DNA from: Rhodococcus opacus B4
GTDB lineage: Bacteria; Actinomycetota; Actinomycetes; Mycobacteriales; Mycobacteriaceae
DNA: 64,000 nucleotides
Assembly: GCF_000010805.1 (NCBI RefSeq)
Contig: NC_012522.1
Span: 5,332,001 to 5,396,000, forward strand
Direction: 5' to 3'
Below are positions 18,337-25,478 of this stretch, in pieces. The notes beneath the pieces were generated by a model. The model saw only the letters and a list, made by a program, of their open reading frames with translations. It made no database searches and was not told where the DNA came from. Each line of letters opens with the position of its first letter. Position 1 is the stretch's first letter. Both the position numbers and the translations under genes were made by a program.

Positions 18337-18954
18337 CTACTTCTTTCCGCCGCCGAGCAGTCCGCCCAGCACGTCGCCCAGTCCGCCGCCCGCACCCTTC
18401 CCGAGGAGGCCACCGAGAACTCCGCCGAGTCCGCCGGAACCGCCGCCGCCGAGCAGTCCGCCCAGTACGTCCCCGAGACCTCCGCCTGCCTGGCCGGCGC
18501 CTTGGGTCTGCGGAGCGGAACCGCTGCCGCCCGTCACCTGCTTGGCGATGTAGGCCAGCACGATCGGCGCGAGGATCGGCAGCAATTGCTTCATGAGGTC
18601 GCTACCCACCCCCGTACCGCTTCCCGCTCCAGTGCCGCTGCCCACCCCGCCCAGAGTGTTCGCCACCCGGTCGCGTTCGCCGCCGAAGATGTTGGACACG
18701 ATCTTGTCGCCGTCGTCGGTGTCGACCTGGTCGATGTCGATTCCGCCGTCGAGGAGCGTCGTGTCACTGTGATCGTGCAGCGCGCTCTGCAGGGACGCGG
18801 CGCCGCCCGGATCTTCGGCGTTGGCGCCGAGCCCGCCGACGAGCGTCGGCAGCGCCGACTTCACCGCGGTCTCCGCGGTGGCCTCGTCGACGCCGAGTTG
18901 CCGGGCGATCTGGTTGATCGGAATCTGGGACAGAAGGTCGTCGATCGATGCCAT
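18337..18954 (-). CDS. DUF937 protein with glycine-rich tail
   Basis: A 205-residue protein starting MASIDDLLSQIPINQIARQLG, the DUF937 opening. Residues 1-110 are the predicted helical domain (DEATAETAVKSALPTLVGGL). A hydrophobic stretch (QLLPILAPIVLAYIA) and a tail built from near-repeats of GGLGDVLGGLLGGG follow. The function is unknown; related proteins (YidB-like) occur across bacteria. ATG 18972 is an alternative start six residues upstream. It is divergent from the YjbR-like gene. Confidence 0.8.
   Translation of the reverse strand: MASIDDLLSQIPINQIARQLGVDEATAETAVKSALPTLVGGLGANAEDPGGAASLQSALHDHSDTTLLDGGIDIDQVDTDDGDKIVSNIFGGERDRVANTLGGVGSGTGAGSGTGVGSDLMKQLLPILAPIVLAYIAKQVTGGSGSAPQTQGAGQAGGGLGDVLGGLLGGGGSGGLGGVLGGLLGKGAGGGLGDVLGGLLGGGKK
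18345..18485 (-). repeat. In-frame glycine-rich tandem repeat
   Basis: Three to four imperfect copies of a 14-residue unit (GGLGDVLGGLLGGG) are encoded at the 3' end of the DUF937 gene. The copies vary in sequence and spacing, as expected of a slippage-prone repeat. Confidence 0.6.
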
Positions 18955-19071
18955 GGATGCCTGCCTCGTCATGGGGCTCTTCGTCGAAACCCCCGGACGT
19001 CCGACGATAGTGAATCCCGTATGTCCGTTATGCCTGTTGCGGTCGGTCGGAGTGCTGCCGACAATCGTCAC

Positions 19072-19461
19072 ATGGGCAACAACATGAGCCGCCTGGAAGA
19101 GATCGTCGCCGAGTTGCCCGAAGCCGTGCGGGTGGACATCGCCCAGTGGGACGGGCACCCGACGTTCCGGGTGCGGGGCAAGAACTTCGTGTTCAGTGAC
19201 GTGGAGGCCACCCGGTTGACGGTCAAGCTCACCGTCGACGAAGCAGAAGCGGTGGTTGCGACGGAACCGGGGGCGGAGCCCGCGGGATACGGTCTCGGTA
19301 GACACGGCTGGATCGCAGTGGACGTCGCGGACGCGGACGGTGCCCGGTGGGAACAGCTGCGTGAGTGGATCAGGACGTCGTACACGCTCGTCGCGCCGAA
19401 GCGACTGGCGAAGCAGGTGCTGGACGAAGAACCGTTGCCGACGCAGGGAGACCAGTCATGA
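19072..19461 (+). CDS. MmcQ/YjbR family protein
   Basis: A 129-residue protein starting MGNNMSRLEEIVAELPEAV (ATG 19084 is an alternative). The YjbR fold is recognised by HPTFRVRGKNFVF near residue 36 and GLGRHGWIAVDVADADGARWEQLREWI, followed by RTSYTLVAPKRLAKQV. YjbR proteins resemble CyaY/MotA-C folds and are often annotated as DNA-binding, but no clear biochemical role is established. The stop overlaps the ATG of the next membrane-protein gene (ATGA), so the two are likely translated together. Confidence 0.85.
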   Translation: MGNNMSRLEEIVAELPEAVRVDIAQWDGHPTFRVRGKNFVFSDVEATRLTVKLTVDEAEAVVATEPGAEPAGYGLGRHGWIAVDVADADGARWEQLREWIRTSYTLVAPKRLAKQVLDEEPLPTQGDQS

Positions 19462-20051
19462 CGACCGACGACAGCGCATCCACCACGACACCCGCGAGGT
19501 CGGGACTGCCGTCGTGGGCGAGAAGGGCCATCGGCATCGCCGTCCTCCTGGTGGTTCTGGTCATCGCCTACTTCATCCTCGCGGCGTACCTCCCGCGGGC
19601 GTGGGCGCAGAACGTAGGCGGACTGGCCGACGGCAGCTTCGGCGGCGGCATCCTGTGGGGACTGTTGTTCGGCACCCTGTGCACGCTGCTGCCCCTGCTG
19701 CTGTTCCGCTGGGCGTGGCGGCTGTTCCGCCGGCGCCGGTTCAAGCCCGTGCAGATCGTGTTACTGATCCTCGGAGTCCTTGTGGTGCTGCCCAATCTGC
19801 TGACGCTCAGCGTCGTGCTCGGTGGCAACAGCGCGGCGCACGCCGGCGAACGGATCATGGACGTCGACGCGCCCGGATTCCGCGGTGCGTCGCTCGCGGG
19901 CGCCATCGTCGGAGTGGTGCTGTTCCTCGGCGTCGCCGGGGTCAGCTTCACGTACCGCAAGCGCGGTGAGGATCTCGCCGAGATGCGCAGGGACACGAAA
20001 GCGAAGGACGGGCAGGCCGCGGGCGACGGGCCGTCACCTGCTGCGCCCTGA
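19458..20051 (+). CDS. Four-helix membrane protein of unknown function
   Basis: A 197-residue protein from ATG 19458. Predicted membrane segments are AIGIAVLLVVLVIAYFILAA (about 23-42), GGILWGLLFGTLCTLLPLLLF, VQIVLLILGVLVVLPNLLTL and GAIVGVVLFLGVAGVSF, followed by a charged, disordered C-terminus. It is translationally coupled to the YjbR-like gene. It resembles annotated actinobacterial 'permease' proteins without a defined family. It converges with the alcohol dehydrogenase gene, with one base between the stops. Confidence 0.75.
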   Translation: MTTDDSASTTTPARSGLPSWARRAIGIAVLLVVLVIAYFILAAYLPRAWAQNVGGLADGSFGGGILWGLLFGTLCTLLPLLLFRWAWRLFRRRRFKPVQIVLLILGVLVVLPNLLTLSVVLGGNSAAHAGERIMDVDAPGFRGASLAGAIVGVVLFLGVAGVSFTYRKRGEDLAEMRRDTKAKDGQAAGDGPSPAAP

Positions 20052-20052
20052 T

Positions 20053-21141
20053 TCACCACACGAGCACCGGCTTGATCACCGAGCCTGCAGCCTGATCGGC
20101 GACGGCGTGGTTGATGTCCTCGAACCGGTACTCGGTGACGAGACGGTCGAACGGGAACCTCCCCTCGGCGTGCAACGCCAGCAATCGCGGAATGAACTGC
20201 TGCACGGACGAATCGCCCTCGACGCAGCCGCGGAGAGTCTTGCCGTTCAACATCAGGTCCTGAATGTTCACCGCCATTTCGGGTGCGCCCAGTCCGACGA
20301 CCACCGCGGTGCCTCGCGCCCGCAGCGACGACAGCGCCTGACCGATGACCGTGGGGATCCCCGTCGTGTCCAGGGTGTGGGTCGCGCCGCCGCCGGTCGC
20401 CGCGCGGATCGCCGCGGCGACGTCCTGCGTCCCGGGATCGATCGCGACCGCACCGAACTCCGTCGCGAGCGCGCGTCGCGCCGGTACCGGATCGACCGCG
20501 AAAAGCGCTGCGACGCCCACCGATCGGGCGGCGAGCAGTGCGGCGAACCCGACGCTGCCCGCGCCGAAGACGACCACACTCGAATCACTGCCGGGGCGGA
20601 GCACGTTCAGTACCGCACCGGCACCCGTCTGGAACCCGCAGCCGAGCGGCGCGGCGGCGGCCAGGTCGACGGACTCGTCGACGACGACGATGTTGTCGGC
20701 CGTCGCGAGAACGTGGTCGGCGAAACTGGACTGGCCGAAGAAGGCGGCGCGCACCGGTTCGCCGTTCTGGGTGACGGTGGCCGAACCGTCCGCGCGCCTG
20801 CCCGAACTGTTCAACCGGTGCGCGTCGACGCAGTAAGCCGGACCCGCACTTCGGCATTGGTCGCAGTCACCGCAGTGGCGGTAGCTGAGAATCACGTGAT
20901 CGCCGGGCGCTATCCCGCTCACGCGTGACCCCACCTCCACGACGATCCCGGCACCCTCGTGCCCGAGGACGGCCGGACCGGCGGTGTGGGGGAGCGCCGC
21001 CTTGGTGAAGAGATCCGTGTGGCACAGGCCGGTGGCGGCGATCCGCACCAGAACTTCGTCCGCGCGGGGCTCGTCGAGCTGGACCGTCTCCAGCGTGAAC
21101 GGAGAATCGGGGCCGCGGGAGACGGCTGCCGTGATCTGCAT
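20053..21141 (-). CDS. Zinc-dependent alcohol dehydrogenase (aryl/benzyl-alcohol type)
   Basis: A 362-residue MDR-family enzyme. Catalytic zinc ligands lie in GLCHTD and GHEGAGIVVEVG; the structural-zinc lobe has CGDCDQCRSAGPAYC; the cofactor motif is VVFGAGSVGFAALLAA, followed by AVDP, whose acidic residue favours NAD. It best resembles the XylB-like benzyl-alcohol dehydrogenases that oxidise aromatic or allylic alcohols. The DUF4334 gene lies 49 nt upstream on the same strand with the divergent TetR gene beyond, so an inducible two-gene catabolic unit is likely. The substrate is not determined. Confidence 0.88.
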   Translation of the reverse strand: MQITAAVSRGPDSPFTLETVQLDEPRADEVLVRIAATGLCHTDLFTKAALPHTAGPAVLGHEGAGIVVEVGSRVSGIAPGDHVILSYRHCGDCDQCRSAGPAYCVDAHRLNSSGRRADGSATVTQNGEPVRAAFFGQSSFADHVLATADNIVVVDESVDLAAAAPLGCGFQTGAGAVLNVLRPGSDSSVVVFGAGSVGFAALLAARSVGVAALFAVDPVPARRALATEFGAVAIDPGTQDVAAAIRAATGGGATHTLDTTGIPTVIGQALSSLRARGTAVVVGLGAPEMAVNIQDLMLNGKTLRGCVEGDSSVQQFIPRLLALHAEGRFPFDRLVTEYRFEDINHAVADQAAGSVIKPVLVW

Positions 21142-21190
21142 TGCTGTTCCTCGGATTCCGCGCAGTGGGGGCTGGGACGCCTTCGGGATC

Positions 21191-21664
21191 TCAGTCCCGT
21201 TCGAGCAGGAAGTAGTAGTGCCGGCCGCCGTCGAGGACCAGAGCCGACTTGCCGTTCATGATCCCCATGAGCGTCGAGTCGTCGACCTTCTTGAAGTGAT
21301 CGAAGATGGGGGCGCCGTCGTACACCATGGTCGCGGTGACCTCGCCCCGGAACTCGATGTTCCACAGGCTTGCCTCACCGTTGCCGCCCTCGACGTCGGA
21401 ATAGAGGTTTCCGTCCGCGTCCCGGCAGATCAACGGCTTCGCATCCTCGAGGGAGACGAACGTCTTTCCGTGCCAGCGGCTCGCGACCAGCTTGTCGTGC
21501 AGCCGGTGTCCGGTGGCGAAGTCGTCGCCCTTCCAGTTGCCGAGGATGTCCTCGGCCCTGACGGTGTCGAGTGCCGCCCACACGACGTCGAGTTCGTCGG
21601 GGGAGACGCCGGTGTCGTGCTGTCGGAGCGCGTGGAACGTGCTGCGGGCCTGATCGATGTCCAT
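21191..21664 (-). CDS. GXWXG/DUF4334 domain protein
   Basis: A 157-residue protein from ATG 21664 (MDIDQARSTFHAL). The N-terminal GXWXG motif is ILGNWKGDDF, and the C-terminal DUF4334 part includes LYSDVEGGNGEASLWNIEFRGEV and MGIMNGKSALV. These small proteins often neighbour dehydrogenases or P450s; their activity is unknown, and a carrier or isomerase role has been suggested only by fold. It is co-oriented with the alcohol dehydrogenase and shares the TetR-controlled divergent promoter. Confidence 0.83.
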   Translation of the reverse strand: MDIDQARSTFHALRQHDTGVSPDELDVVWAALDTVRAEDILGNWKGDDFATGHRLHDKLVASRWHGKTFVSLEDAKPLICRDADGNLYSDVEGGNGEASLWNIEFRGEVTATMVYDGAPIFDHFKKVDDSTLMGIMNGKSALVLDGGRHYYFLLERD

Positions 21665-21710
21665 GGTCGTACCTCGGGTCTCGTCGCGGACGGGCAGGTC
21701 GGAGAGTTTC

Positions 21711-21762
21711 CGAACCAAATTGTTCGTCAAATGCGCACGCTACGCCGAACCAAACGGTTCGG
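21711..21762. promoter_or_regulatory. Paired TetR operators
   Basis: CGAACCAAATTGTTCG (21711-21726) and CCGAACCAAACGGTTCGG (21745-21762) share the half-site CGAACC with a central spacer. They lie between the divergent DUF4334 and TetR genes, 34-35 bp apart centre to centre. They are the natural targets of the adjacent TetR protein. Confidence 0.75.
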
Positions 21763-21786
21763 CAACGGGCAATTTAGGATGACGGC

Positions 21787-22377
21787 ATGCGATCAGCGGG
21801 AGAAGCCACGCGCGACCGGATCCTCGCCGCGGCCAAGGACGAGTTCGCCCGCTACGGCGTCGCGGGGGCCCGGATCAACCGCATCGCGGAGGCGGCCCGG
21901 GCGAGCAAGGATCGCCTGTACGCCTACTTCGACAGCAAGGAAGCACTGTTCGACGCCGTCATCCAGCGATGGATCGCGGAGACGACGGAACAGACGGCGC
22001 TGAGGGGCGACGATCTGCCGGGGTATGCGGGCCGCTTGTTCGACGACTACGTGGCGCACCCCGAGAACGCGCGGCTGCAGGAGTGGGCCGACCTCGAGAT
22101 GCGGGACCAGATCGCGGACAGCGACGCTCGGATCGCCACCCTGCGGCCCAAGGCCGCCGAGATTCGCCGAGGGCAGCAGGAGGGGTTCGTCGACCCGTCG
22201 TGGAACGCCGGCGAACTACTGCTCGTGATCACCGACATCGCCCGATCGCTGGCCACCGCACCCGGCGGCACGAAGTCGGGGGAGCGTACGGTGGCGCAGC
22301 GACGGCAGACCGCTGTCGAGGCGGTTCGGCGGTTGATCCGGGTGCCCTCGGTGGAGGACGCGCAGGACCGCGGGTGA
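21787..22377 (+). CDS. TetR family repressor of the adh/DUF4334 locus
   Basis: A 196-residue regulator. The HTH lies in residues 1-55 (TRDRILAAAKDEFARYGVAG, RINRIAEAARASKDRLYAYF) followed by SKEALFDAVIQ. The C-terminal ligand domain ends in a TetR_C-like segment (ITDIARSLATAPGG). It sits divergently from DUF4334/alcohol dehydrogenase with two matching palindromes between, which makes local repression and ligand induction the likely mode. The ligand is unknown, probably an alcohol or aldehyde substrate of the dehydrogenase. Confidence 0.88.
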   Translation: MRSAGEATRDRILAAAKDEFARYGVAGARINRIAEAARASKDRLYAYFDSKEALFDAVIQRWIAETTEQTALRGDDLPGYAGRLFDDYVAHPENARLQEWADLEMRDQIADSDARIATLRPKAAEIRRGQQEGFVDPSWNAGELLLVITDIARSLATAPGGTKSGERTVAQRRQTAVEAVRRLIRVPSVEDAQDRG

Positions 22378-22384
22378 GTGCCGC

Positions 22385-23530
22385 TCAGCCGCGCAGCAGC
22401 GTGTTGAGCCGAGCGGCCTGTCGCGTGAGATGGTCGCGTTCGGGGAGATTCGACGCCTTCGCGGCCGCCTCGGTGTAGAGCCGCGCCGCCGTTGCCAGGT
22501 CGCCGTCCTGCTCGTGGAGGTACGCCGCCACGGCGGTGTGACGGGGCAGTGCGTCGTCCAGCGCCGCGAGCGCGGCCAGCCCGGCGCGCGGGCCGTCGGC
22601 CTCGCCGACCGCGACAGCCCGGTTCAGGCGGGCCACCGGGCTGTCGGTGAGGTGCACCAGTTCGTCGTACCACTCGACGATCTGCACCCAGTCGGTCTCC
22701 TCGGCGGTCCGGGCGTCGGCGTGGAGCGCGGCGATGGCGGCCTGGGCCTGGAACTCGCCCAGGCGGTCGCGGGCCAGGGCCGCCTGGAGGATGTCGACGC
22801 CCTCGGCGATCAGGCGGGTGTCCCAGAGGCCGCGGTCCTGCTCGGCGAGGGGTACCAGGCTGCCGTCGGGGCCGGTCCGGGCCGGGCGCCGCGCATGGTG
22901 GAGCAGCATGAGCGCGAGCAGCCCCGCGACCTCCGGATGGTCGATCGCGGCCGCGAGCTGGCGGTTGAGGCGGATCGCCTCGGCGGCGAGGTCGACCTCG
23001 CCGGAATAGCCCTCGTTGAACACCAGGTAGAGCACCCGCAGCACCGTGGCGACGTCGCCGGGCTGGGTGAAGCGGACGCCCGAGACGGTCTTCTTGGCCC
23101 GGCTGATGCGCTGGGCCATCGTCGCCTCCGGCACCAGGTAGGCCTGCGCGATCTGACGCGTCGTCAGGCCGCCGACCGCGCGCAGCGTGAGTGCGACGGA
23201 CGACGCCGGTGTCAGGGAGGGGTGCGCGCACAGGAAGTACAGCTGGAGCGTGTCGTCCACCGCCTCGACCGGTCCGGGCTCGGGCTCGGCCTCGATGCGT
23301 TCCTCACGCTGCCGGCGGGAGGAGTGTGCGCGGGCGGTGTCGAGGAACTTCCGCCAGGCCACGGTGACAAGCCAGCCCTTGGGGTCCCGCGGCGGGTCGT
23401 CCGGCCACACGCGCACGGCTTCCACCAGGGCGTCCTGCACGGCATCCTCGGCCGCCGAGAAGTCGGCTCCGCGGTGGACGAGGATCCCGATCACGGTGGG
23501 GGTGAGGGTGCGCAGCACCGACTCATCCAC
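22385..23530 (-). CDS. ECF42-type RNA polymerase sigma factor with C-terminal TPR-like extension
   Basis: A 381-residue protein. Sigma region 2 lies at about 5-75 (FSAAEDAVQDALVEAVRVWP), region 4 at about 110-165 (LTTRQIAQAYLVPEATMAQRISRAKK) and a helical, TPR-like extension fills residues 180-381 (FNEGYSGEVDLAAEAIRLNR, AEETDWVQIVEWYDELV). This extension marks the ECF42 group, whose members usually lie next to DGPF/YciI-like genes and lack an anti-sigma factor. GTG 23530 is chosen because it overlaps the end of a short frame with a strong ribosome-binding site; a longer frame to 23602 is open. No full DGPF gene is present here. Confidence 0.87.
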   Translation of the reverse strand: MDESVLRTLTPTVIGILVHRGADFSAAEDAVQDALVEAVRVWPDDPPRDPKGWLVTVAWRKFLDTARAHSSRRQREERIEAEPEPGPVEAVDDTLQLYFLCAHPSLTPASSVALTLRAVGGLTTRQIAQAYLVPEATMAQRISRAKKTVSGVRFTQPGDVATVLRVLYLVFNEGYSGEVDLAAEAIRLNRQLAAAIDHPEVAGLLALMLLHHARRPARTGPDGSLVPLAEQDRGLWDTRLIAEGVDILQAALARDRLGEFQAQAAIAALHADARTAEETDWVQIVEWYDELVHLTDSPVARLNRAVAVGEADGPRAGLAALAALDDALPRHTAVAAYLHEQDGDLATAARLYTEAAAKASNLPERDHLTRQAARLNTLLRG

Positions 23531-23594
23531 CGTGGCTCTCCGAGACGGTCGGGGGTGCAGTGAGGTCGTGCTCGAGCAGCAGGTACGTGGCCAT
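23523..23594 (-). CDS. Short frame upstream of ECF sigma (possible DGPF/YciI remnant or coupling leader)
   Basis: A 23-codon frame (starts MATYLLLEHD, ends SESHGG) begins 8 nt after AAGGAG and runs 8 nt into the sigma-factor gene. The opening resembles the first strand of YciI/DGPF proteins (MKYLLL type), the usual partners of ECF42 sigmas. It may be a decayed partner gene whose ribosome-binding site now drives the sigma factor by coupling. Confidence 0.4.
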   Translation of the reverse strand: MATYLLLEHDLTAPPTVSESHGG

Positions 23595-23705
23595 CGCGAC
23601 ACTCCTTGGCGAGGTACGGCCCGTTGTGGCCGTGTTCACTGCGGGGACGGAGCGGGCCGCGGATTCTCGACATCTCCGCGACCACAGGTGAGCACGATGC
23701 CGGGC

Positions 23706-23733
23706 CGGCGGGCGGTCACGTGACCGCCCGCCG
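23706..23733. repeat. 28-bp perfect palindrome
   Basis: The sequence is its own complement around the centre CAC|GTG, with arms CGGCGGGCGGTCAC (23706-23719) and the complement at 23720-23733. It lies between the ECF sigma leader and tRNA-Lys. With no loop it looks more like a dimeric protein-binding site than a terminator. Confidence 0.7.
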
Positions 23734-23758
23734 CTCCGAACGCGTTTATCGCACCACC

Positions 23759-23778
23759 CGACCAGGATGAACTGGTCG
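23759..23778 (-). terminator. Hairpin downstream of tRNA-Lys
   Basis: Seven-nt arms CGACCAG/CTGGTCG with a 6-nt loop lie 7 nt past the tRNA-Lys 3' end. This is a plausible intrinsic terminator without a T run. Confidence 0.45.
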
Positions 23779-23784
23779 AGACGG

Positions 23785-23857
23785 TGCCCCCAGTAGGGCT
23801 CGAACCTACGACCTGCGGATTAAAAGTCCGTAGCTCTACCAACTGAGCTATAGGGGC
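23785..23857 (-). tRNA. tRNA-Lys (anticodon TTT)
   Basis: 73 nt. The acceptor GCCCCTA pairs with TGGGGGC; the anticodon loop ACTTTTAAT carries TTT on a CGGAC-type stem; the T-arm GGTTCGAGCC is intact and the discriminator is A. CCA is not encoded. It is transcribed away from the Glu-Asp-Phe group about 1.1 kb to the right. Confidence 0.96.
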
Positions 23858-24184
23858 GCGGGGCCAGAGTCTAGTGCGCAGACAGTGACCGGGAAAACAG
23901 GACCCCCGGCACGGCGCGCCGCCCAGGGGATCGAAGTGGTCGGCTCGGGTGCGCACCCCCTGCAGCGCACCCGAGCCGACCCAAATTATACCACCTGGTG
24001 TGTTTTCGGCAGCGACCACATTTCGAGCCCATAACGGGCTTGAGGTCTGTTTGAAGAAGTTTTAATGATTTGTGGACTGTTGTGTCGGTTTTTTCAAAAC
24101 AGGGATACTGTTATGTATGGCTCCAAGCTCGCCTCTGCGGGGCGAAAGCGGGGGTTACTACATCTGGGAGAGGGATTCACCGTC
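23858..24184. other. AT-richer divergent promoter region
   Basis: The 327 bases between tRNA-Lys and the TetR gene hold no gene. Beyond the 16-bp inverted repeat, 23981-24112 is clearly AT-richer than its surroundings and contains a T6 run and the palindrome AACAG-GGATA-CTGTT (24098-24112). That palindrome is a candidate autoregulatory operator for the downstream TetR gene. Confidence 0.5.
23939..23980. repeat. Perfect 16-bp inverted repeat in the tRNA-Lys/TetR divergent region
   Basis: GTCGGCTCGGGTGCGC (23939-23954) is followed by a 10-nt loop and its exact complement (23965-23980). Genes on both sides point away from it, so a terminator role would need an undetected transcript. Confidence 0.6.
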
Positions 24185-24841
24185 ATGGCACGTCAGCAGG
24201 AGCGTGCGCGACGCACTCGCGCTGCACTGGTGGAGTCGGCCGCGATCGAGTTCGCGAAGCGCGGCTATGCGGCGGCGTCGGTCAACACGATCCTGGAGGG
24301 CTCGAACGCCACCAAGGGGGCGATGTACTTCCACTTCCAGTCGAAGGAGGAACTCGCCCGCGCCGTCCTCCAGTCCGGGGTGGAGCAATTCACCGCCCTG
24401 ACCGACCGGTGGACGAGCCGCACGGACATCGGGCCGTTCGAGGCCCTGCACGGATTCGTGATCGACCTGGCGAAGCTGTTCCATTCGAGTGTCATCGTGC
24501 GAGCCGAATTCCGGCTGATCGTCGAACCCGAGTTCTATCCGGACGTGCAGTCCGGTGGCTCGCAGGTGTGGGGCCGGGCCGCGCACGAGTTCGCGATCCG
24601 CGCCCAGCGGGACGGGTCGCTGCGCGCCGACGCCGACCCGGAGAAGTTCACCCGGGTCCTGGCGGCGTCTCTCGCCGGCCAGCGGTACATGTCCGACATG
24701 ACCGCGCTGGAAGGCGACCTCGGTGCCCGATTCGCGGAATCGCTCGAAGTGATCCTCGAAGCGATGGCTTCACCCGAATGGCTGGAGAAGTTTGCGAGGG
24801 ACGGATGGCCGGATTCCGCGTCAGAACTGCCCGATTCGTAG
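24185..24841 (+). CDS. TetR family regulator (gamma-butyrolactone-receptor-like)
   Basis: A 218-residue protein from ATG 24185 (MARQQERARRTRAALV). The HTH spans residues 8-55 (ALVESAAIEFAKRGYAAASV, GSNATKGAMYFHFQSKEELA), a pattern close to the A-factor/butyrolactone receptor group. The C-terminal domain is all-helical with a long specificity pocket. The frame is open further upstream, but those start sites lie over the likely promoter and operator. Targets are unknown; it sits alone between the tRNA genes and could control only itself or distant genes. Confidence 0.85.
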   Translation: MARQQERARRTRAALVESAAIEFAKRGYAAASVNTILEGSNATKGAMYFHFQSKEELARAVLQSGVEQFTALTDRWTSRTDIGPFEALHGFVIDLAKLFHSSVIVRAEFRLIVEPEFYPDVQSGGSQVWGRAAHEFAIRAQRDGSLRADADPEKFTRVLAASLAGQRYMSDMTALEGDLGARFAESLEVILEAMASPEWLEKFARDGWPDSASELPDS

Positions 24842-24939
24842 TCTGACCTGGCGATTTGGGAAATTCTCGATCCGTGTCCTAAGCTATCCAAGCTCCCAAC
24901 GGAACGCCGTTGAGGTACTGGTTCGGAGAAATCCGACGG

Positions 24940-25012
24940 GCCCCCTTCGTCTAGCGGCCTAGGACGCCGCCCTTTCAAGGCGGTAGCGCGGGTTCGAATC
25001 CCGTAGGGGGTA
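24940..25012 (+). tRNA. tRNA-Glu (anticodon TTC)
   Basis: 73 nt. The acceptor GCCCCCT pairs with AGGGGGT (first pair G-U); anticodon loop CTTTCAA; T-loop GGTTCGAATCC; discriminator A. It is first of the Glu-Asp-Phe cluster. Confidence 0.96.
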
Positions 25013-25106
25013 CGTTTGACCGGTGTCGAGCATGCGGTATGGTTCGACAGCAGTAAAAGTGACACGCAGTAACGCTTTACACTTGTGAAGCACAGCAGGA
25101 AAGCAA

Positions 25107-25180
25107 GGCCCTGTGGCGCAGTTGGTTAGCGCGCCGCCCTGTCACGGCGGAGGTCGCGGGTTCGAGTCCCGTCAGGGTCG
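25107..25180 (+). tRNA. tRNA-Asp (anticodon GTC)
   Basis: 74 nt. The acceptor GGCCCTG pairs with CAGGGTC (one G-U); anticodon loop CTGTCAC on CCGCC/GGCGG; T-arm GGGTTCGAGTCCC; discriminator G, as expected of tRNA-Asp. Confidence 0.96.
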
Positions 25181-25184
25181 CAAG

Positions 25185-25215
25185 TATGTTGCCGATACTC
25201 GGTATCGGCAACATA
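25185..25215. repeat. 14-bp perfect hairpin between tRNA-Asp and tRNA-Phe
   Basis: TATGTTGCCGATAC (25185-25198) and its exact complement (25202-25215) are separated by the triloop TCG. It begins 5 nt after tRNA-Asp and lies inside a probable polycistronic tRNA transcript. It could be a processing signal or a terminator without a U tract. Confidence 0.65.
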
Positions 25216-25246
25216 ATGCGATAGGCATTCGGTTCGGGTGCCGTCC

Positions 25247-25320
25247 GGCCAGGTAGCTCAGTTGGTACGAGCGTCCGCCTGAAAAGCGGAAGGTCGCCGG
25301 TTCGATCCCGGCCCTGGCCA
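25247..25320 (+). tRNA. tRNA-Phe (anticodon GAA)
   Basis: 74 nt. The acceptor GGCCAGG pairs perfectly with CCTGGCC; anticodon loop CTGAAAA; discriminator A. CCA follows directly at 25321-25323 and is probably encoded. It is last of the cluster and is followed by a T-tract terminator. Confidence 0.96.
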
Positions 25321-25334
25321 CCACGATTACAGAG

Positions 25335-25370
25335 ACTCCGTTGTCGAGAACGTCGACAGCGGAGTTTTTT
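25335..25370 (+). terminator. Rho-independent terminator of the tRNA cluster
   Basis: 13-nt arms ACTCCGTTGTCGA (25335-25347) and 25353-25365 with one G-U pair, a 5-nt loop and a run of six T. Confidence 0.9.
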
Positions 25371-25384
25371 CGTTCCCACCCCAG

Positions 25385-25424
25385 GTGAGTGCCAAAGTGT
25401 GCAGGAACACACTTTGGCACTCAC
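25385..25424. repeat. 17-bp perfect inverted repeat upstream of KstR-like gene
   Basis: GTGAGTGCCAAAGTGTG (25385-25401), loop CAGGAA and the exact complement (25408-25424). It lies 15 nt after the tRNA terminator and 55 nt before the TetR start. It could be an operator or an RNA hairpin in that gene's leader. Confidence 0.65.
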
Positions 25425-25478
25425 ATGGGGATACCGTCGCCCGACGGCGGCGAAGTGACTGTCGCTAGGCTGACGACC

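Noticed and set aside
18345-18485. Repeat array considered as CRISPR
   Set aside because: The repeats are in-frame glycine codons of the DUF937 gene with no unique spacers and no cas genes in the window.
24065-24184. Upstream extension of the butyrolactone-receptor-like TetR gene
   Set aside because: The extra codons cover the T6 run and the operator-like palindrome, and lie before the normal TetR N-terminus.
25012-25247. tRNA cluster as a genomic-island attachment site
   Set aside because: No integrase, no duplicated tRNA 3' end and no mobile genes were found on either side.
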